Shown here: piece after piece, positions 16,961-25,077 of the stretch | Numbering within the stretch: position 1 is the first letter of the stretch | Layout of the letters: every line of letters begins with the position of its first letter | Origin: Halorubrum lipolyticum DSM 21995 | Lineage (GTDB): Archaea > Halobacteriota > Halobacteria > Halobacteriales > Haloferacaceae | Direction: 5' to 3' | DNA length: 64,000 bases | NCBI RefSeq assembly: GCF_000337375.1 | Contig: NZ_AOJG01000007.1 | Coordinates: forward strand, 66,903 to 130,902 | Program-made: the position numbers and the translations under genes | Notes under the pieces: model-generated | What the model was told of the DNA's origin: nothing | The model's database searches: none | What the model saw: only the letters and a program-made list of their open reading frames with translations

Positions 16961-17827
16961 ATGGACGATCAGCGGTTCCTCGAATCGGAGTGGGACTACT
17001 GTCTGGTGTTGGACGCGTGCCGCTACGACGTGTTCGAGGACGTGTACGACGAGTACCTCGACGGCGACCTCGAGAAGCGCCGGAGCGTCGGGTCGTCGAC
17101 GCCGGAGTGGGCCTACCGGACCTTCACGGGCGACCACGACATCGCCTACTTCTCGGGGAACCCCTTTATCAACGACCTGGGGATCCCGCTGAACGAGTTG
17201 AAGTGGGGCGCGAGCTGCGACTACGAGTGGACCGCCTCCGACCACATCAGCGACATCCACGACGTCTGGAAGACAGGCTGGGACGACGATCTGGGTACCG
17301 TTCCGCCGGAGAGCCTCGCGGAGGCGTACCGGGACAACCTCGACGCCGTCGAGCGCGCCGACCGGACCGTGCTCCACTACATGCAGCCGCACGCGCCGTA
17401 CCTCTCGCGCGGGAAGGGCCAGAAGCTCAAGCAGATCCAGAAGGGGATCAAACGGCAGGAAGAGGAGGCGGAAAGCGGCGACGCGGACGACGACGGCGGC
17501 CTCCTTTCGTCACTCAGCGACTCGGTCCGGCCGAAGATCGAGAGCCGACTCGACGACAGCGAGTTCGCCCAGAAGGCGGGGCTGTGGCTCGAACTCGACC
17601 CGAAGGACCTCGTGACGGATGGCACCCGCGTGACCGCGCTCAAGCTCTACGAGGAGAACCTCCGGATCGCGTTGGAGTCCGTCGCCGAGCTCACCGAGGA
17701 GCTCGACGGAACGGTCGTCGTCACCGCCGACCACGGCGAGGCGTTCGGCGAGGAGGGCGTGTGGGAACACCACATCGAGACGCACATCCCGCCGCTGATG
17801 GAGGTCCCGTGGCTGGAAGTGGAGTGA
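16961..17827 (+). CDS. Sulfatase/alkaline-phosphatase superfamily hydrolase
   Basis: 288 residues without signal peptide or membrane helix. The metal-site motifs LVLDACRYDVFE near residue 15 and VVVTADHGEAFGEEGVWEH near 260 are present. The expected formylglycine motif (C/S-x-P-x-R) is not: the equivalent loop reads VGSSTPEWAYRTF, so a Ser or Thr is the likely nucleophile as in phosphoethanolamine transferases and related hydrolases. Haloarchaea carry many such genes in glycan clusters. It is followed after 34 bases by a GT4 gene, so an operon is likely. Whether it cleaves sulfate or phosphate esters is open. Confidence 0.85.
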   Translation: MDDQRFLESEWDYCLVLDACRYDVFEDVYDEYLDGDLEKRRSVGSSTPEWAYRTFTGDHDIAYFSGNPFINDLGIPLNELKWGASCDYEWTASDHISDIHDVWKTGWDDDLGTVPPESLAEAYRDNLDAVERADRTVLHYMQPHAPYLSRGKGQKLKQIQKGIKRQEEEAESGDADDDGGLLSSLSDSVRPKIESRLDDSEFAQKAGLWLELDPKDLVTDGTRVTALKLYEENLRIALESVAELTEELDGTVVVTADHGEAFGEEGVWEHHIETHIPPLMEVPWLEVE

Positions 17828-17861
17828 CCGACGCGAGAGCGATCGCCCCCGCGACCCCGCG

Positions 17862-18851
17862 ATGAAGGTCAGCCACTACTTCGAGTTCGAGGACCACGTC
17901 ACCGGCGGCATCCGCGAGTCGGTCGTCCACCAGCGGAAGATGCTCGACCGCGAAGGGATCGCGTACACGACCGAGCCGACCCTCGACGCCGACGTGCTCC
18001 ACTGCAACCTGATGGGGCCGCGGTCGGTGTGGTACGCCAAGCGCGCGAGCGACCGCGGGATTCCGGTGGTCGCGCACACCCACGTCACCGCCGAGGACTT
18101 CGGCGATAGCTTCCGATTCACCAACGCGCTCGCGAAACCCCTCAAGCCCTACCTCAGCCGGGCGTACGGCCTCGCCGACGCGCTGGTCTGTCCCTCCGAG
18201 TACAACCGCGGCGTGATCGAGGGGTACGCCGACGCGCCGACGACCGTCATCTCGAACGGCGTCGACCGCGAGAAGCTCGCCGGCTTCGAGTCGCTGGAGG
18301 CCGAGTACCGCGAGCGCTACGACCTCGACCCGCCGACCGTCTTCCTCGTCGGCCACGTGATCAAGCGGAAGGGGTTGGAGACGTTCGTCGAGCTGGCCCG
18401 CGAGCTCCCCGAAGTCGACTTCGCGTGGTTCGGGCCGCTCGACCTCTCGTTAAAAGGGCGCGAGACCACGAGGCTCATCGAGGAGTCGCCGGACAACTGC
18501 ACGTTCACCGGCTTCGTCGACGACGTCCGGGGCGCGTTCGCCGCCGGCGACGTGTTCCTCTTCCCGACTCACGAGGAGAACGAGGGGATCGCGCTGCTGG
18601 AGGCGATGACCGCCGGGAAGGCGGTGGTCGTCCGCGATATCGAGACGTTCTCGTGGCTCGACGACGGCGAGGACTGTTTGAAAGTCGACCCCGCCGGGGA
18701 CGACGAGACCGCGGCGTTCGCAGACGCGCTCCGGCGGCTGTCCGACCCCGCGCTCCGGGAGCGGCTCGGGTCGAACGCGGCGGCGCGCAGCGAGTCGTTC
18801 TCGCTCGACGCGATCGCCGAGCGGTACCGGTCGCTGTACGAGTCGCTGTGA
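17862..18851 (+). CDS. GT4-family glycosyltransferase
   Basis: 329 residues, GT-B fold. The acceptor domain begins MKVSHYFEFEDHVTGGIRES with the usual glycine loop; the donor domain has VFLVGHVIKRKGLETFVELA and the E-x7-E motif in THEENEGIALLEAMTAGKAV. It sits 34 bases after the sulfatase-fold gene and is probably co-transcribed. It differs from the GT4 at 12584 and likely acts on a later acceptor in the same envelope glycoconjugate. No membrane segment is seen. Confidence 0.9.
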   Translation: MKVSHYFEFEDHVTGGIRESVVHQRKMLDREGIAYTTEPTLDADVLHCNLMGPRSVWYAKRASDRGIPVVAHTHVTAEDFGDSFRFTNALAKPLKPYLSRAYGLADALVCPSEYNRGVIEGYADAPTTVISNGVDREKLAGFESLEAEYRERYDLDPPTVFLVGHVIKRKGLETFVELARELPEVDFAWFGPLDLSLKGRETTRLIEESPDNCTFTGFVDDVRGAFAAGDVFLFPTHEENEGIALLEAMTAGKAVVVRDIETFSWLDDGEDCLKVDPAGDDETAAFADALRRLSDPALRERLGSNAAARSESFSLDAIAERYRSLYESL

Positions 18852-19089
18852 GCCGTTTCTCGCCGACCCGTTGAAAAGGGCATTCGCGAGCCGATCGTAC
18901 GACCGATAGAGCAAGCCCTCTGCCGACCGCTCCGATCGGAATTTTATATTGCGGCATATGATTTATCAGTCCCTCCGCAGACGATCCACTGTTGCCACGG
19001 CGGCGACGAAATTCGGCCGATCCAGAAATGACGACTCACTCTCCGCGGACTCCGGAACGATTACACCGCCCGCACTCCCACCGTCGGTC

Positions 19090-19923
19090 ATGACCGATTC
19101 CGACTGGGGCGACTGGCTGCCGCGCGCGGTGGCGGACGCCGACCCCGACACGGTGGCGCTGTGGTATCTCGGCTGCAACGGCTTCGCGATCAAAGGGAGT
19201 GAGGGGACCGTCCTCTGGATCGACCCGTACGTCGGGACGGGCGACCCGCCGCGCACGGTCCGGATGATCCCGGTCCCGTTCGACCCCGAGGATATCGACG
19301 AGGCGGACGCGGTGCTGGCGACCCACGAGCACACGGACCACGTCCACGGCCCCTCGCAGGCGCCGATCCTCGCGAACACCGACGCCGACTTCCTCGCGCC
19401 CGACGACTCGCTCGCGGTCGCCCGCGAGGAGGAGCGCTGGACGGAACACTGGGACGTGGACGAGGAGGCGTTCCTCGAAGTGACCGAGGGCGACGAGCTG
19501 AGGGTCGGCGAGTTCACCGTCCACGTCGTCGAAACGCAGGACGCGGACGCCACGCATCCGGTCGGCTACGTGATCGAACACGAGTCGGGCACCCTGTTCC
19601 ACGCCGGTGACAGCAAGCCCTCGGCGTCGTTCTCGGGGCTCGCAGACGAGTTCGACATCGATCTCGGAATCTTGGCGTTCGGCTCCGTCGGCAGGGTCCC
19701 GGACAAGGAGACGGGCGAGCCGATCGAGACCAAGTGGTACAGCGACGAGAACGAGATCGCGGCGGCCGCCGAGGACCTCGCGCTCGACCGGCTCGTCCCG
19801 ACCCACTGGGACATGTGGAAGGGGCTGACCGCGGACCCGACCGCGCTCCACGAGCACACCCGCAGTCGCTCCCACCCGAACCGGCTCGAGATAGTCGAGA
19901 TCGGCGACCGGATCGACCTGTAG
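19090..19923 (+). CDS. Metallo-beta-lactamase fold hydrolase, UlaG-like
   Basis: 277 residues starting MTDSDWGDWLPRAV. The zinc motif LATHEHTDHVHG (H-x-H-x-D-H) and the later FHAGDSKPSASF (Asp ligand) and VPTHWDMWKG (His ligand) are complete, so it should be active. UlaG-type proteins are lactonases, but many homologues have unknown substrates. ATG 19090 is chosen because the preceding in-frame residues (from 18949) are Ser/Arg-rich and unlike the family. A clear AT-rich patch (about 18940-18965) lies well upstream. Confidence 0.9.
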   Translation: MTDSDWGDWLPRAVADADPDTVALWYLGCNGFAIKGSEGTVLWIDPYVGTGDPPRTVRMIPVPFDPEDIDEADAVLATHEHTDHVHGPSQAPILANTDADFLAPDDSLAVAREEERWTEHWDVDEEAFLEVTEGDELRVGEFTVHVVETQDADATHPVGYVIEHESGTLFHAGDSKPSASFSGLADEFDIDLGILAFGSVGRVPDKETGEPIETKWYSDENEIAAAAEDLALDRLVPTHWDMWKGLTADPTALHEHTRSRSHPNRLEIVEIGDRIDL

Positions 19924-20031
19924 GCGTTCGGCCTCAGAGAACCCGATCTCGCGTTTTTTCAGCGGTAGGTGGTTATCAACGTCGAAACGCGGCCCGTGGA
20001 ATTTAAGCCCCTGCTCCGGGAGGGTCTCGGT

Positions 20032-21780
20032 ATGAGCGAACGGACGGCAGAAGCGACGACGACCGTCGACGAGGACGGTATCCGCGTCGAGAAGTCCTTC
20101 ACGGACGACGCGTTCCCCGTGCCCGCGGTGATGTACGAGCTCTCCTCGACGCGCGAGGAGCCCGTGCGCGTGCGCATCGTCGACCGGATCCCCGAGTCGT
20201 TCCCGATGGACCGGATCGGGTTCCACCCGGAGTACGAGAGCGACAACTGGACCGCTTATAAAGACCACCGCGTCGAGTTCGAGCGCGTGATCGACCCCGG
20301 CGACGCGATCGAGACGGTGTTCGGGATCCGCGACGACGACCCCGACCTCGACGGCTTCCTCGGGACGCCCGTGATCGAGCACGTCCCGGTCGGCGAGGAG
20401 ATCGAAGACGTCCTCGGCGCCGGCGACACCGACGCCGTCAGGGAGGTGCTCTCCGGCGATCGCGCGACGCTCCCCGGGATGGAGGAGTCGCTCGCGGCGG
20501 AGGATGAGGGAACGGAACAGGTCGAAACCGACACGGAGAGCGTCGATTCGGCTGAGTCGGCGGTCGAAGCGGAAGCGGAATCTGAATCCGACGCCGACGC
20601 GGCGGAGAGCCCAGATGCCGACGCCGACGACACCGAGGCTCCCGAACCGCGGGCAGTCGTCGCGGGGACCGCAGTGGTCACCTCGCACGACGAGGAGACA
20701 GACGCGGACGAGCCGGCGGCCGACGAACCGACAGCCGACGAGGCGGCCGAGGTGGCAGCGGACGCGACGGCCGAAGTCGACGACGGAGACGAGACGGACG
20801 GCTCGGTCGAACCGGAAGCGCCCGAGTCGGAAGCGTCCGCTCCGGTCACCGAGGACCCCGAATCGGGGGACGAACCGCCGGCGTCGACCCCGGAAGAGGG
20901 CCTCGCAGCGGCGCTCGCCACGGAGATACGCGCGGGCGAGGTGAACGACGACGACCTCGAGACGCTCCGCTCCGAGCTCGACGTGGGCGTTCCACGCAGC
21001 GTCGACGTGCGGATCGGCCGCCTCCAATCGAGCGTCGCCGACATCGAGGCGTACGCCGACGCGCTCGCGGAGTTCATCGACGGCGAGGGGACCGCCCGCG
21101 AGATCCTCGACGAGCTCGACGAGAAGGTGGACGCCGTCGAGTCGGAGATGGCCGCGATCGACGGCCGGCTCGCGTCCGCCGACGCGGACCGGAGCGACCT
21201 GCGCGATGAGGTCTCGCGGGTCGACGAATCGGTGTCGACCGCGACCGCCAGGATCGACGGCGTCAGCGAGCGCGTCGACGGCGTCGACGACCGGGTGGAA
21301 GGCGTGGAATCGGACGTGTCCGGCGTCGAGGAGTCGGTCGAAGCGGTCGAGGGAACCGTGGACGGCCTCGAAGACACCGTGGACGGCGTCGAGGAGACCG
21401 TGGACGGCGTCGAGGAGACCGTGGACGGCGTCACGGACGACGTGTCGCGGCTCGACGACGAGACGACCGGCCTCGACGAGGCGGTCGACGACCTAGGCGA
21501 CGACATCGAGACGCTGTACGAAGAGGTCGACGACGCCGCCGCGGGGCTGGAGGCGACCGAGAACCGGGTGGACGACGTGGAGGCCCGGATGGGGCGGTTC
21601 GACGAGGAGTTCGACGACCTCTGGGACGACCTCGCGGAGGTGGACACCCGCCTGACCGACATCGAGGACCGGCTCGGCGAGGACCTCGACGACGTGGAGG
21701 CGGAGCTCGACGCGATCAACGACCACCTCGAAGAGCTCGAAGCGTTCAGAAAGCGGCTCAACGAGGCGTTCGGGCCGTAA
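20032..21780 (+). CDS. Acidic coiled-coil protein of haloarchaeal type, function unknown
   Basis: 582 residues. Residues 1-130 form a compact domain (SFTDDAFPVPAVMYELSS, then VRIVDRIPESFPMDRIGF) found at the start of many haloarchaeal proteins. Residues about 160-290 are an Asp/Glu/Ala-rich disordered linker. Residues about 300-580 are a long coiled coil with exact seven-residue repeats (VDGVEET). Start ATG 20032 is supported by a TTTAAG TATA-like box at about -27. No catalytic motif or membrane helix is visible. The coiled coil may give an elongated scaffold, for example SMC/kleisin-like or tethering; this is inference. Confidence 0.85.
   Translation: MSERTAEATTTVDEDGIRVEKSFTDDAFPVPAVMYELSSTREEPVRVRIVDRIPESFPMDRIGFHPEYESDNWTAYKDHRVEFERVIDPGDAIETVFGIRDDDPDLDGFLGTPVIEHVPVGEEIEDVLGAGDTDAVREVLSGDRATLPGMEESLAAEDEGTEQVETDTESVDSAESAVEAEAESESDADAAESPDADADDTEAPEPRAVVAGTAVVTSHDEETDADEPAADEPTADEAAEVAADATAEVDDGDETDGSVEPEAPESEASAPVTEDPESGDEPPASTPEEGLAAALATEIRAGEVNDDDLETLRSELDVGVPRSVDVRIGRLQSSVADIEAYADALAEFIDGEGTAREILDELDEKVDAVESEMAAIDGRLASADADRSDLRDEVSRVDESVSTATARIDGVSERVDGVDDRVEGVESDVSGVEESVEAVEGTVDGLEDTVDGVEETVDGVEETVDGVTDDVSRLDDETTGLDEAVDDLGDDIETLYEEVDDAAAGLEATENRVDDVEARMGRFDEEFDDLWDDLAEVDTRLTDIEDRLGEDLDDVEAELDAINDHLEELEAFRKRLNEAFGP
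21355..21435 (+). repeat. 21-bp tandem repeat encoding seven-residue coiled-coil units
   Basis: The unit ACCGTGGACGGCGTCGAGGAG occurs as near-perfect copies in tandem with diverged copies on both sides (about 21240-21460). It encodes V-D-G-V-E-E-T heptads. Near identity at DNA level suggests recent slippage or unequal crossover, so length may vary between strains. Confidence 0.8.
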
Positions 21781-21859
21781 GCGAATTTCGACCCCGCCGC
21801 CGAACTCGCCCCGGACGGAAAGCGCAACCCGTTTTACCCGCGGCGGTCCACGTCCGGTA

Positions 21860-22765
21860 ATGAGCGAACCGGTACCGGTCGCCGTGCCGCGGAAAGGCCG
21901 ACCCCTCGAAGCGGTCCTCGAACGGATCGCGGCCGTCGGCCCGGACGACCGGCTCGACGGGCTCGCGGACCGCGTGAGCAACACCCTCCGGTACGAGAAG
22001 GCCGTCACGAAGGGGCGCGTCGACGCCGAGGACGGCCCGTACGAGCGGCTGACCGAGTACTCCGACCCCGAAGACCCCCAACAGCCGGAGTTCACGCTCC
22101 TGCGCGACGACCGCGACGGCAAGCCACGCCGGATCGTCTTCGACGCGGCCACCGTGGACCTCGGCGAGGTGACCCTGAAGCTCGTCGGCCGCGAGGAGCC
22201 GTTTCGGGCGCTCCGGACCCACGAGTTCGCGCTCGGGTTCGACTCCGCCGACCTCGTTTTGGAGGAGGTGGTCGGGATCCGAGCGGGCGGTCTCGGCCAG
22301 ATTGCCGACATCAACGACCGGATCGATCCCGTCGACACCGACGTGCGCGTGGTCAACGGCCTCGGAGACACCGTCTATCACACGCTGATGGGCCGGCCCG
22401 AAGGGATCGAACCGGGGACCGATCTCGACCGCGATTTCGTCGCGGAGTACGAAGGATCACTCTGCATCTCTCCGCGCTACGAGCGGCTCGTCACCGCCGT
22501 GTTGGGAACGGACGCGCTGGAGGGCGTCGAGTTCGTCTACCCGAACGCGGACGAGGAGGAGGAGGCCGCAATCGCCCGAACCGGGCTCGGCGTCTACCTC
22601 ACGGTCACCGGATCGACGGCCCGCGAACACGGGCTCGTGGTCGGCGAACACCTCTTCCCCAGCGAGACCGTACTGATGCGGAACGCGGCCGAACACGACC
22701 CGCGCGTCGAATGCGCGCTCGACGCGATCGCGGTCGAATCGCCGTCCTCCGAGATCCGAGTCTGA
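21860..22765 (+). CDS. HisG-like (ATP phosphoribosyltransferase-like) paralogue, function unknown
   Basis: 301 residues. The start PVPVAVPRKGRPLEAVLERI resembles the N-terminal strand-loop-helix of long-form HisG (iavPNKGRL), and ADLVLEEVVGIRAGG and later PYHTLMG-like segments keep the periplasmic-binding-protein-like plan. The phosphate-binding and PRPP motifs of true HisG are not recognisable, so a catalytic role in histidine synthesis is unlikely. The C-terminal third (YPNADEEEEAAIARTGLGV, TVTGSTAREHGLV) resembles the HisG regulatory region. A TTTTACC box at about -27 supports the ATG. It could be a regulatory paralogue; similarity is by eye and moderate. Confidence 0.6.
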   Translation: MSEPVPVAVPRKGRPLEAVLERIAAVGPDDRLDGLADRVSNTLRYEKAVTKGRVDAEDGPYERLTEYSDPEDPQQPEFTLLRDDRDGKPRRIVFDAATVDLGEVTLKLVGREEPFRALRTHEFALGFDSADLVLEEVVGIRAGGLGQIADINDRIDPVDTDVRVVNGLGDTVYHTLMGRPEGIEPGTDLDRDFVAEYEGSLCISPRYERLVTAVLGTDALEGVEFVYPNADEEEEAAIARTGLGVYLTVTGSTAREHGLVVGEHLFPSETVLMRNAAEHDPRVECALDAIAVESPSSEIRV

Positions 22766-22782
22766 CCCCGGTACTTTCTATA

Positions 22783-22805
22783 GCGACATGTGATGTACAT
22801 GTCGC
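22783..22805. repeat. Perfect 9-bp inverted repeat after the HisG-like gene
   Basis: GCGACATGT and ACATGTCGC flank a five-base spacer, 18 bases after the stop of the HisG-like gene. A TTTCTATA immediately left (22775-22782) looks like a TATA element, so this may be an operator for something transcribed to the right. It lacks a T-tract and is therefore a poor terminator candidate. Confidence 0.55.
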
Positions 22806-23352
22806 GATCAGATCGGCTGCCGGTGCTCGAGATCGACCCATACGGCCGCGATAGCGCCCGAAGCCTCTGTATCCGTGTCGTTGATGAGAGCTACGACATC
22901 CCGGCCGCTCTCGGGAACGCGCTCGATGTGAACGGACCCTCGTCAGCGTCGGCTGAGGGGTTTCGAAGTCCGGGGAGACGTGAGGGAAGCAACCACGCCG
23001 AGGCGTTACACAGCGATTCACACCGTCGATCCTGACGTCTCGGTCTCACTCGATGCGCCCGACTCGATCGACCGGTGGTGGACACGGCATGTGCGGGGTA
23101 TCGCCGCCGATCGGACTCGATCGACGGCGGTATCGACCGAGACGAAGATACCTATTGGATATCCAACGAAACCGTCTTCCCCCTGCTGCCGGTGTCACGA
23201 CCGACGTGATCTTCCTCCACACCTCCAGGCCGACAAGCGAAAGGACCTCGCTTACTCAGTGAGAATATATCCCGATGACTAGGACTGAATCTTCGTTTTT
23301 GTAGTACTAGTATTCTGCATATTAAATAGTGGCCCCCTCATTTAGAGGCCTA
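22806..23352. other. Intergenic stretch, possible gene remnant
   Basis: About 550 bases with no convincing gene. Plus-strand frames of 81 codons (from 22790/22799) and 100 codons (from 22980) succeed one another in different frames; segments such as VDPDVSVSLDAPDSIDRWW look protein-like but no full domain is formed. It could be a frameshifted relic left beside the recombinase. The right end (23300-23335) is AT-rich (ATTAAATAG) and is a plausible TATA region for the DUF5805 gene. Confidence 0.35.
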
Positions 23353-23377
23353 CAGTACTGGATAAGTGACCTTATCC
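23353..23377. promoter_or_regulatory. Nested palindromes upstream of the DUF5805-recombinase operon
   Basis: CAGTACTG (23353-23360) abuts GGATAAG-tgac-CTTATCC (23360-23377), a perfect 7-bp inverted repeat. They lie between a TATA-like ATTAAATAG (about 23322) and the start codon at 23429, about where a repressor would bind. DUF5805 has a ribbon-helix-helix-like N-terminus, so autoregulation is a natural guess. Confidence 0.5.
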
Positions 23378-23428
23378 CGAATTGTGGGATAGATTGAAGG
23401 TGGCGGCCCGAGAAGGCTCGTCCGAGAG

Positions 23429-23809
23429 ATGAGCGACGACCGCCGCTCGGTGAAGACGTACGTCCCCGAGGACCAGAAGGCGATCTGGCAGGAGCACGCC
23501 GACGAGTTGGGGATGTCGCAAAGCGAGTTCGTCAGAATGATGGTACAGTCCGGGAGACGGGAGTTTTCGATCGACAGGGCCGAGAACCCCGTCGAACCCG
23601 ATCCGTCGGGGTCTGACCCTGGGGGTAGCGACCTCGAGAGGCGGGTCGAAGCGGCGCTCGCCGACGGGGTGCGCTCGTGGGACGAGCTCGTCGACGCGGT
23701 GTTCGACGACTTCGAGGGGCGGCTGGAAGACGCGCTCGATTCGCTGCAGGATCGGAACCGCGTCAGGTACAACGGCCGGGAAGGGGGGTACGCGCTGATC
23801 GATGAGTAG
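23429..23809 (+). CDS. DUF5805 family protein, RHH-like N-terminus
   Basis: 126 residues. The N-terminal SVKTYVPEDQKAIWQEHADELGMSQ-type strand followed by two helices (ending SEFVRMMVQSG) is a ribbon-helix-helix pattern. A proline/acid linker leads to a C-terminal winged-helix-like part (VRSWDELVDAVFDDFEGRLE, NRVRYNGREGGYAL). Such DUF5805 genes are commonly paired with a tyrosine recombinase in haloarchaea, and here the stop overlaps the recombinase start by 8 bases (ATGAGTAG). It probably serves as a DNA-binding accessory factor or regulator of the recombinase. Confidence 0.85.
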   Translation: MSDDRRSVKTYVPEDQKAIWQEHADELGMSQSEFVRMMVQSGRREFSIDRAENPVEPDPSGSDPGGSDLERRVEAALADGVRSWDELVDAVFDDFEGRLEDALDSLQDRNRVRYNGREGGYALIDE

Positions 23810-24836
23810 CACCCGAACCCCGGCCGAGGTCGACGATCCGATCGGGTACTTCATCGAGGACCTCACCTACCACGGGAAGACCGAACGGACGCGCGACGCC
23901 TACGAGCGCGTGCTCCGTCGGTTCGAGTCGTTTCTCGACCAGGGAACGACACCGAAATCGGCCACCCACCGCGACTGTATGGCGTTCGTCCACTCGCTGC
24001 GCGGCGACGCCGCCGACAGCACGGTGGCGACGTACGCGGCGTATCTGCATCGATTTTACGGGTACATGACCGAGGTCGGCGTCTTCGAGGGGAACCCGAT
24101 GACGCTCGTGATGGAGGAGATGGACGAGACGGTGGATAAGGACCCCGCGCGGCGGGACGTGTCGATCCCGGCGATGCGCGAGTTCGTCGCCGGCATCCGA
24201 CATCCGCTTCACCGGGCCCTCGTCGTCACGCTGTTGAAGACCGGGATGCGGGTCGGCGAGCTCTGTAACCTCGACCTCCGTGACCTCGCGCTCGACGACG
24301 AAGAGGTCAGAGGGGCGTTCTCGCTGGGGGCGCGGCCGGCGCTCGCGGACCGACCGAACTCGCTGTACGTCACCCCGGACGCGACGGTGGGCGAGGAGCT
24401 GAACGGAGCGGTGCGCACGGCTTCGAACAAGCGGAAGCGCGCCACCGTGATCCCGGTCGACGACGAGCTAGCCCGGACGCTGAAACGGTGGCTCGCCGTG
24501 CGGCCTGACGCCCCCTCGGACGCGGAGCCGCTGTTCGTCGGCACCGCTGAGGGGTGGGGCGAGCGGCTCGAGCCGCAGGCGGTCAGACACGTCGTCGAGC
24601 GCTACGCCCGGGAGGCGGGGTGGTACCGCACCGGCGGGGGCGCGGCCGAGAACGTCACACCGCACTACTTCCGGCACTTCTTCACGACGCATCTTCGGGA
24701 CCGAACCGGTGACCGCGGCGTCGTTAAGTACCTCCGCGGCGACGTCGCCGACGACGTGATCGACACGTACACCCACAACTGGGGCGATCAGGTCCGCGAG
24801 ACGTACGAGGCGAACGTGTATCGGCTGTCGGGATAG
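23802..24836 (+). CDS. Tyrosine recombinase/integrase (XerA-like)
   Basis: 344 residues. A SAM-like N-terminal core-binding domain (about 10-110; GYFIEDLTYHGKTERT) precedes the catalytic domain. Catalytic residues visible are R150 in LLKTGMRVGELC, a candidate Lys near 212, H288 and R291 in PHYFRHFF, and nucleophile Y323 in DTYTH. The second His/Trp box is altered (YLRGD). The complete catalytic set suggests an active enzyme. Translationally coupled to DUF5805. It may be a resident chromosomal recombinase or the integrase of a decayed element; no other mobile-element gene adjoins it on the left. Confidence 0.92.
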   Translation: MSSTRTPAEVDDPIGYFIEDLTYHGKTERTRDAYERVLRRFESFLDQGTTPKSATHRDCMAFVHSLRGDAADSTVATYAAYLHRFYGYMTEVGVFEGNPMTLVMEEMDETVDKDPARRDVSIPAMREFVAGIRHPLHRALVVTLLKTGMRVGELCNLDLRDLALDDEEVRGAFSLGARPALADRPNSLYVTPDATVGEELNGAVRTASNKRKRATVIPVDDELARTLKRWLAVRPDAPSDAEPLFVGTAEGWGERLEPQAVRHVVERYAREAGWYRTGGGAAENVTPHYFRHFFTTHLRDRTGDRGVVKYLRGDVADDVIDTYTHNWGDQVRETYEANVYRLSG

Positions 24837-24897
24837 CGACCGGACACGCGAAGCCGTTTTCCCAACTTCCGTCGTCGAGTATCCGACCGAATTGGCG

Positions 24898-24937
24898 TTC
24901 GATATCTATCGAATAAATCATATACCGCTATATCGAA
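24898..24937. repeat. AT-rich nested inverted repeats behind the recombinase (candidate att/dif-like site)
   Basis: TTCGATA-tc-TATCGAA is a perfect 7-bp inverted repeat (24898-24913), and a third TATCGAA lies at 24931-24937. Between them ATATA-ccgc-TATAT (24920-24933) forms another symmetrical site. The stretch is strikingly AT-rich and lies between the 3' ends of two convergent genes, where no promoter is needed. Paired short arms around a small centre is the layout of tyrosine-recombinase core sites. Confidence 0.45.
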
Positions 24938-25077
24938 TTTTCTTCTGTCTCGAGACCGACGTTGGTCCACAAATCGGGCGGAGAGGCGCTCTCGAGTCGA
25001 TCGCGGTCGTAGGCGAGAATGTGAGCACGGGCAGCAGGCGAAAAAATCGACCCGGCTATCGGTCGGCGTCGACGCGG

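Noticed and set aside
23353..24937. Replication origin near the inverted repeats
   Set aside because: No orc1/cdc6 gene and no repeated ORB-like elements were seen; recombinase context explains the repeats better.
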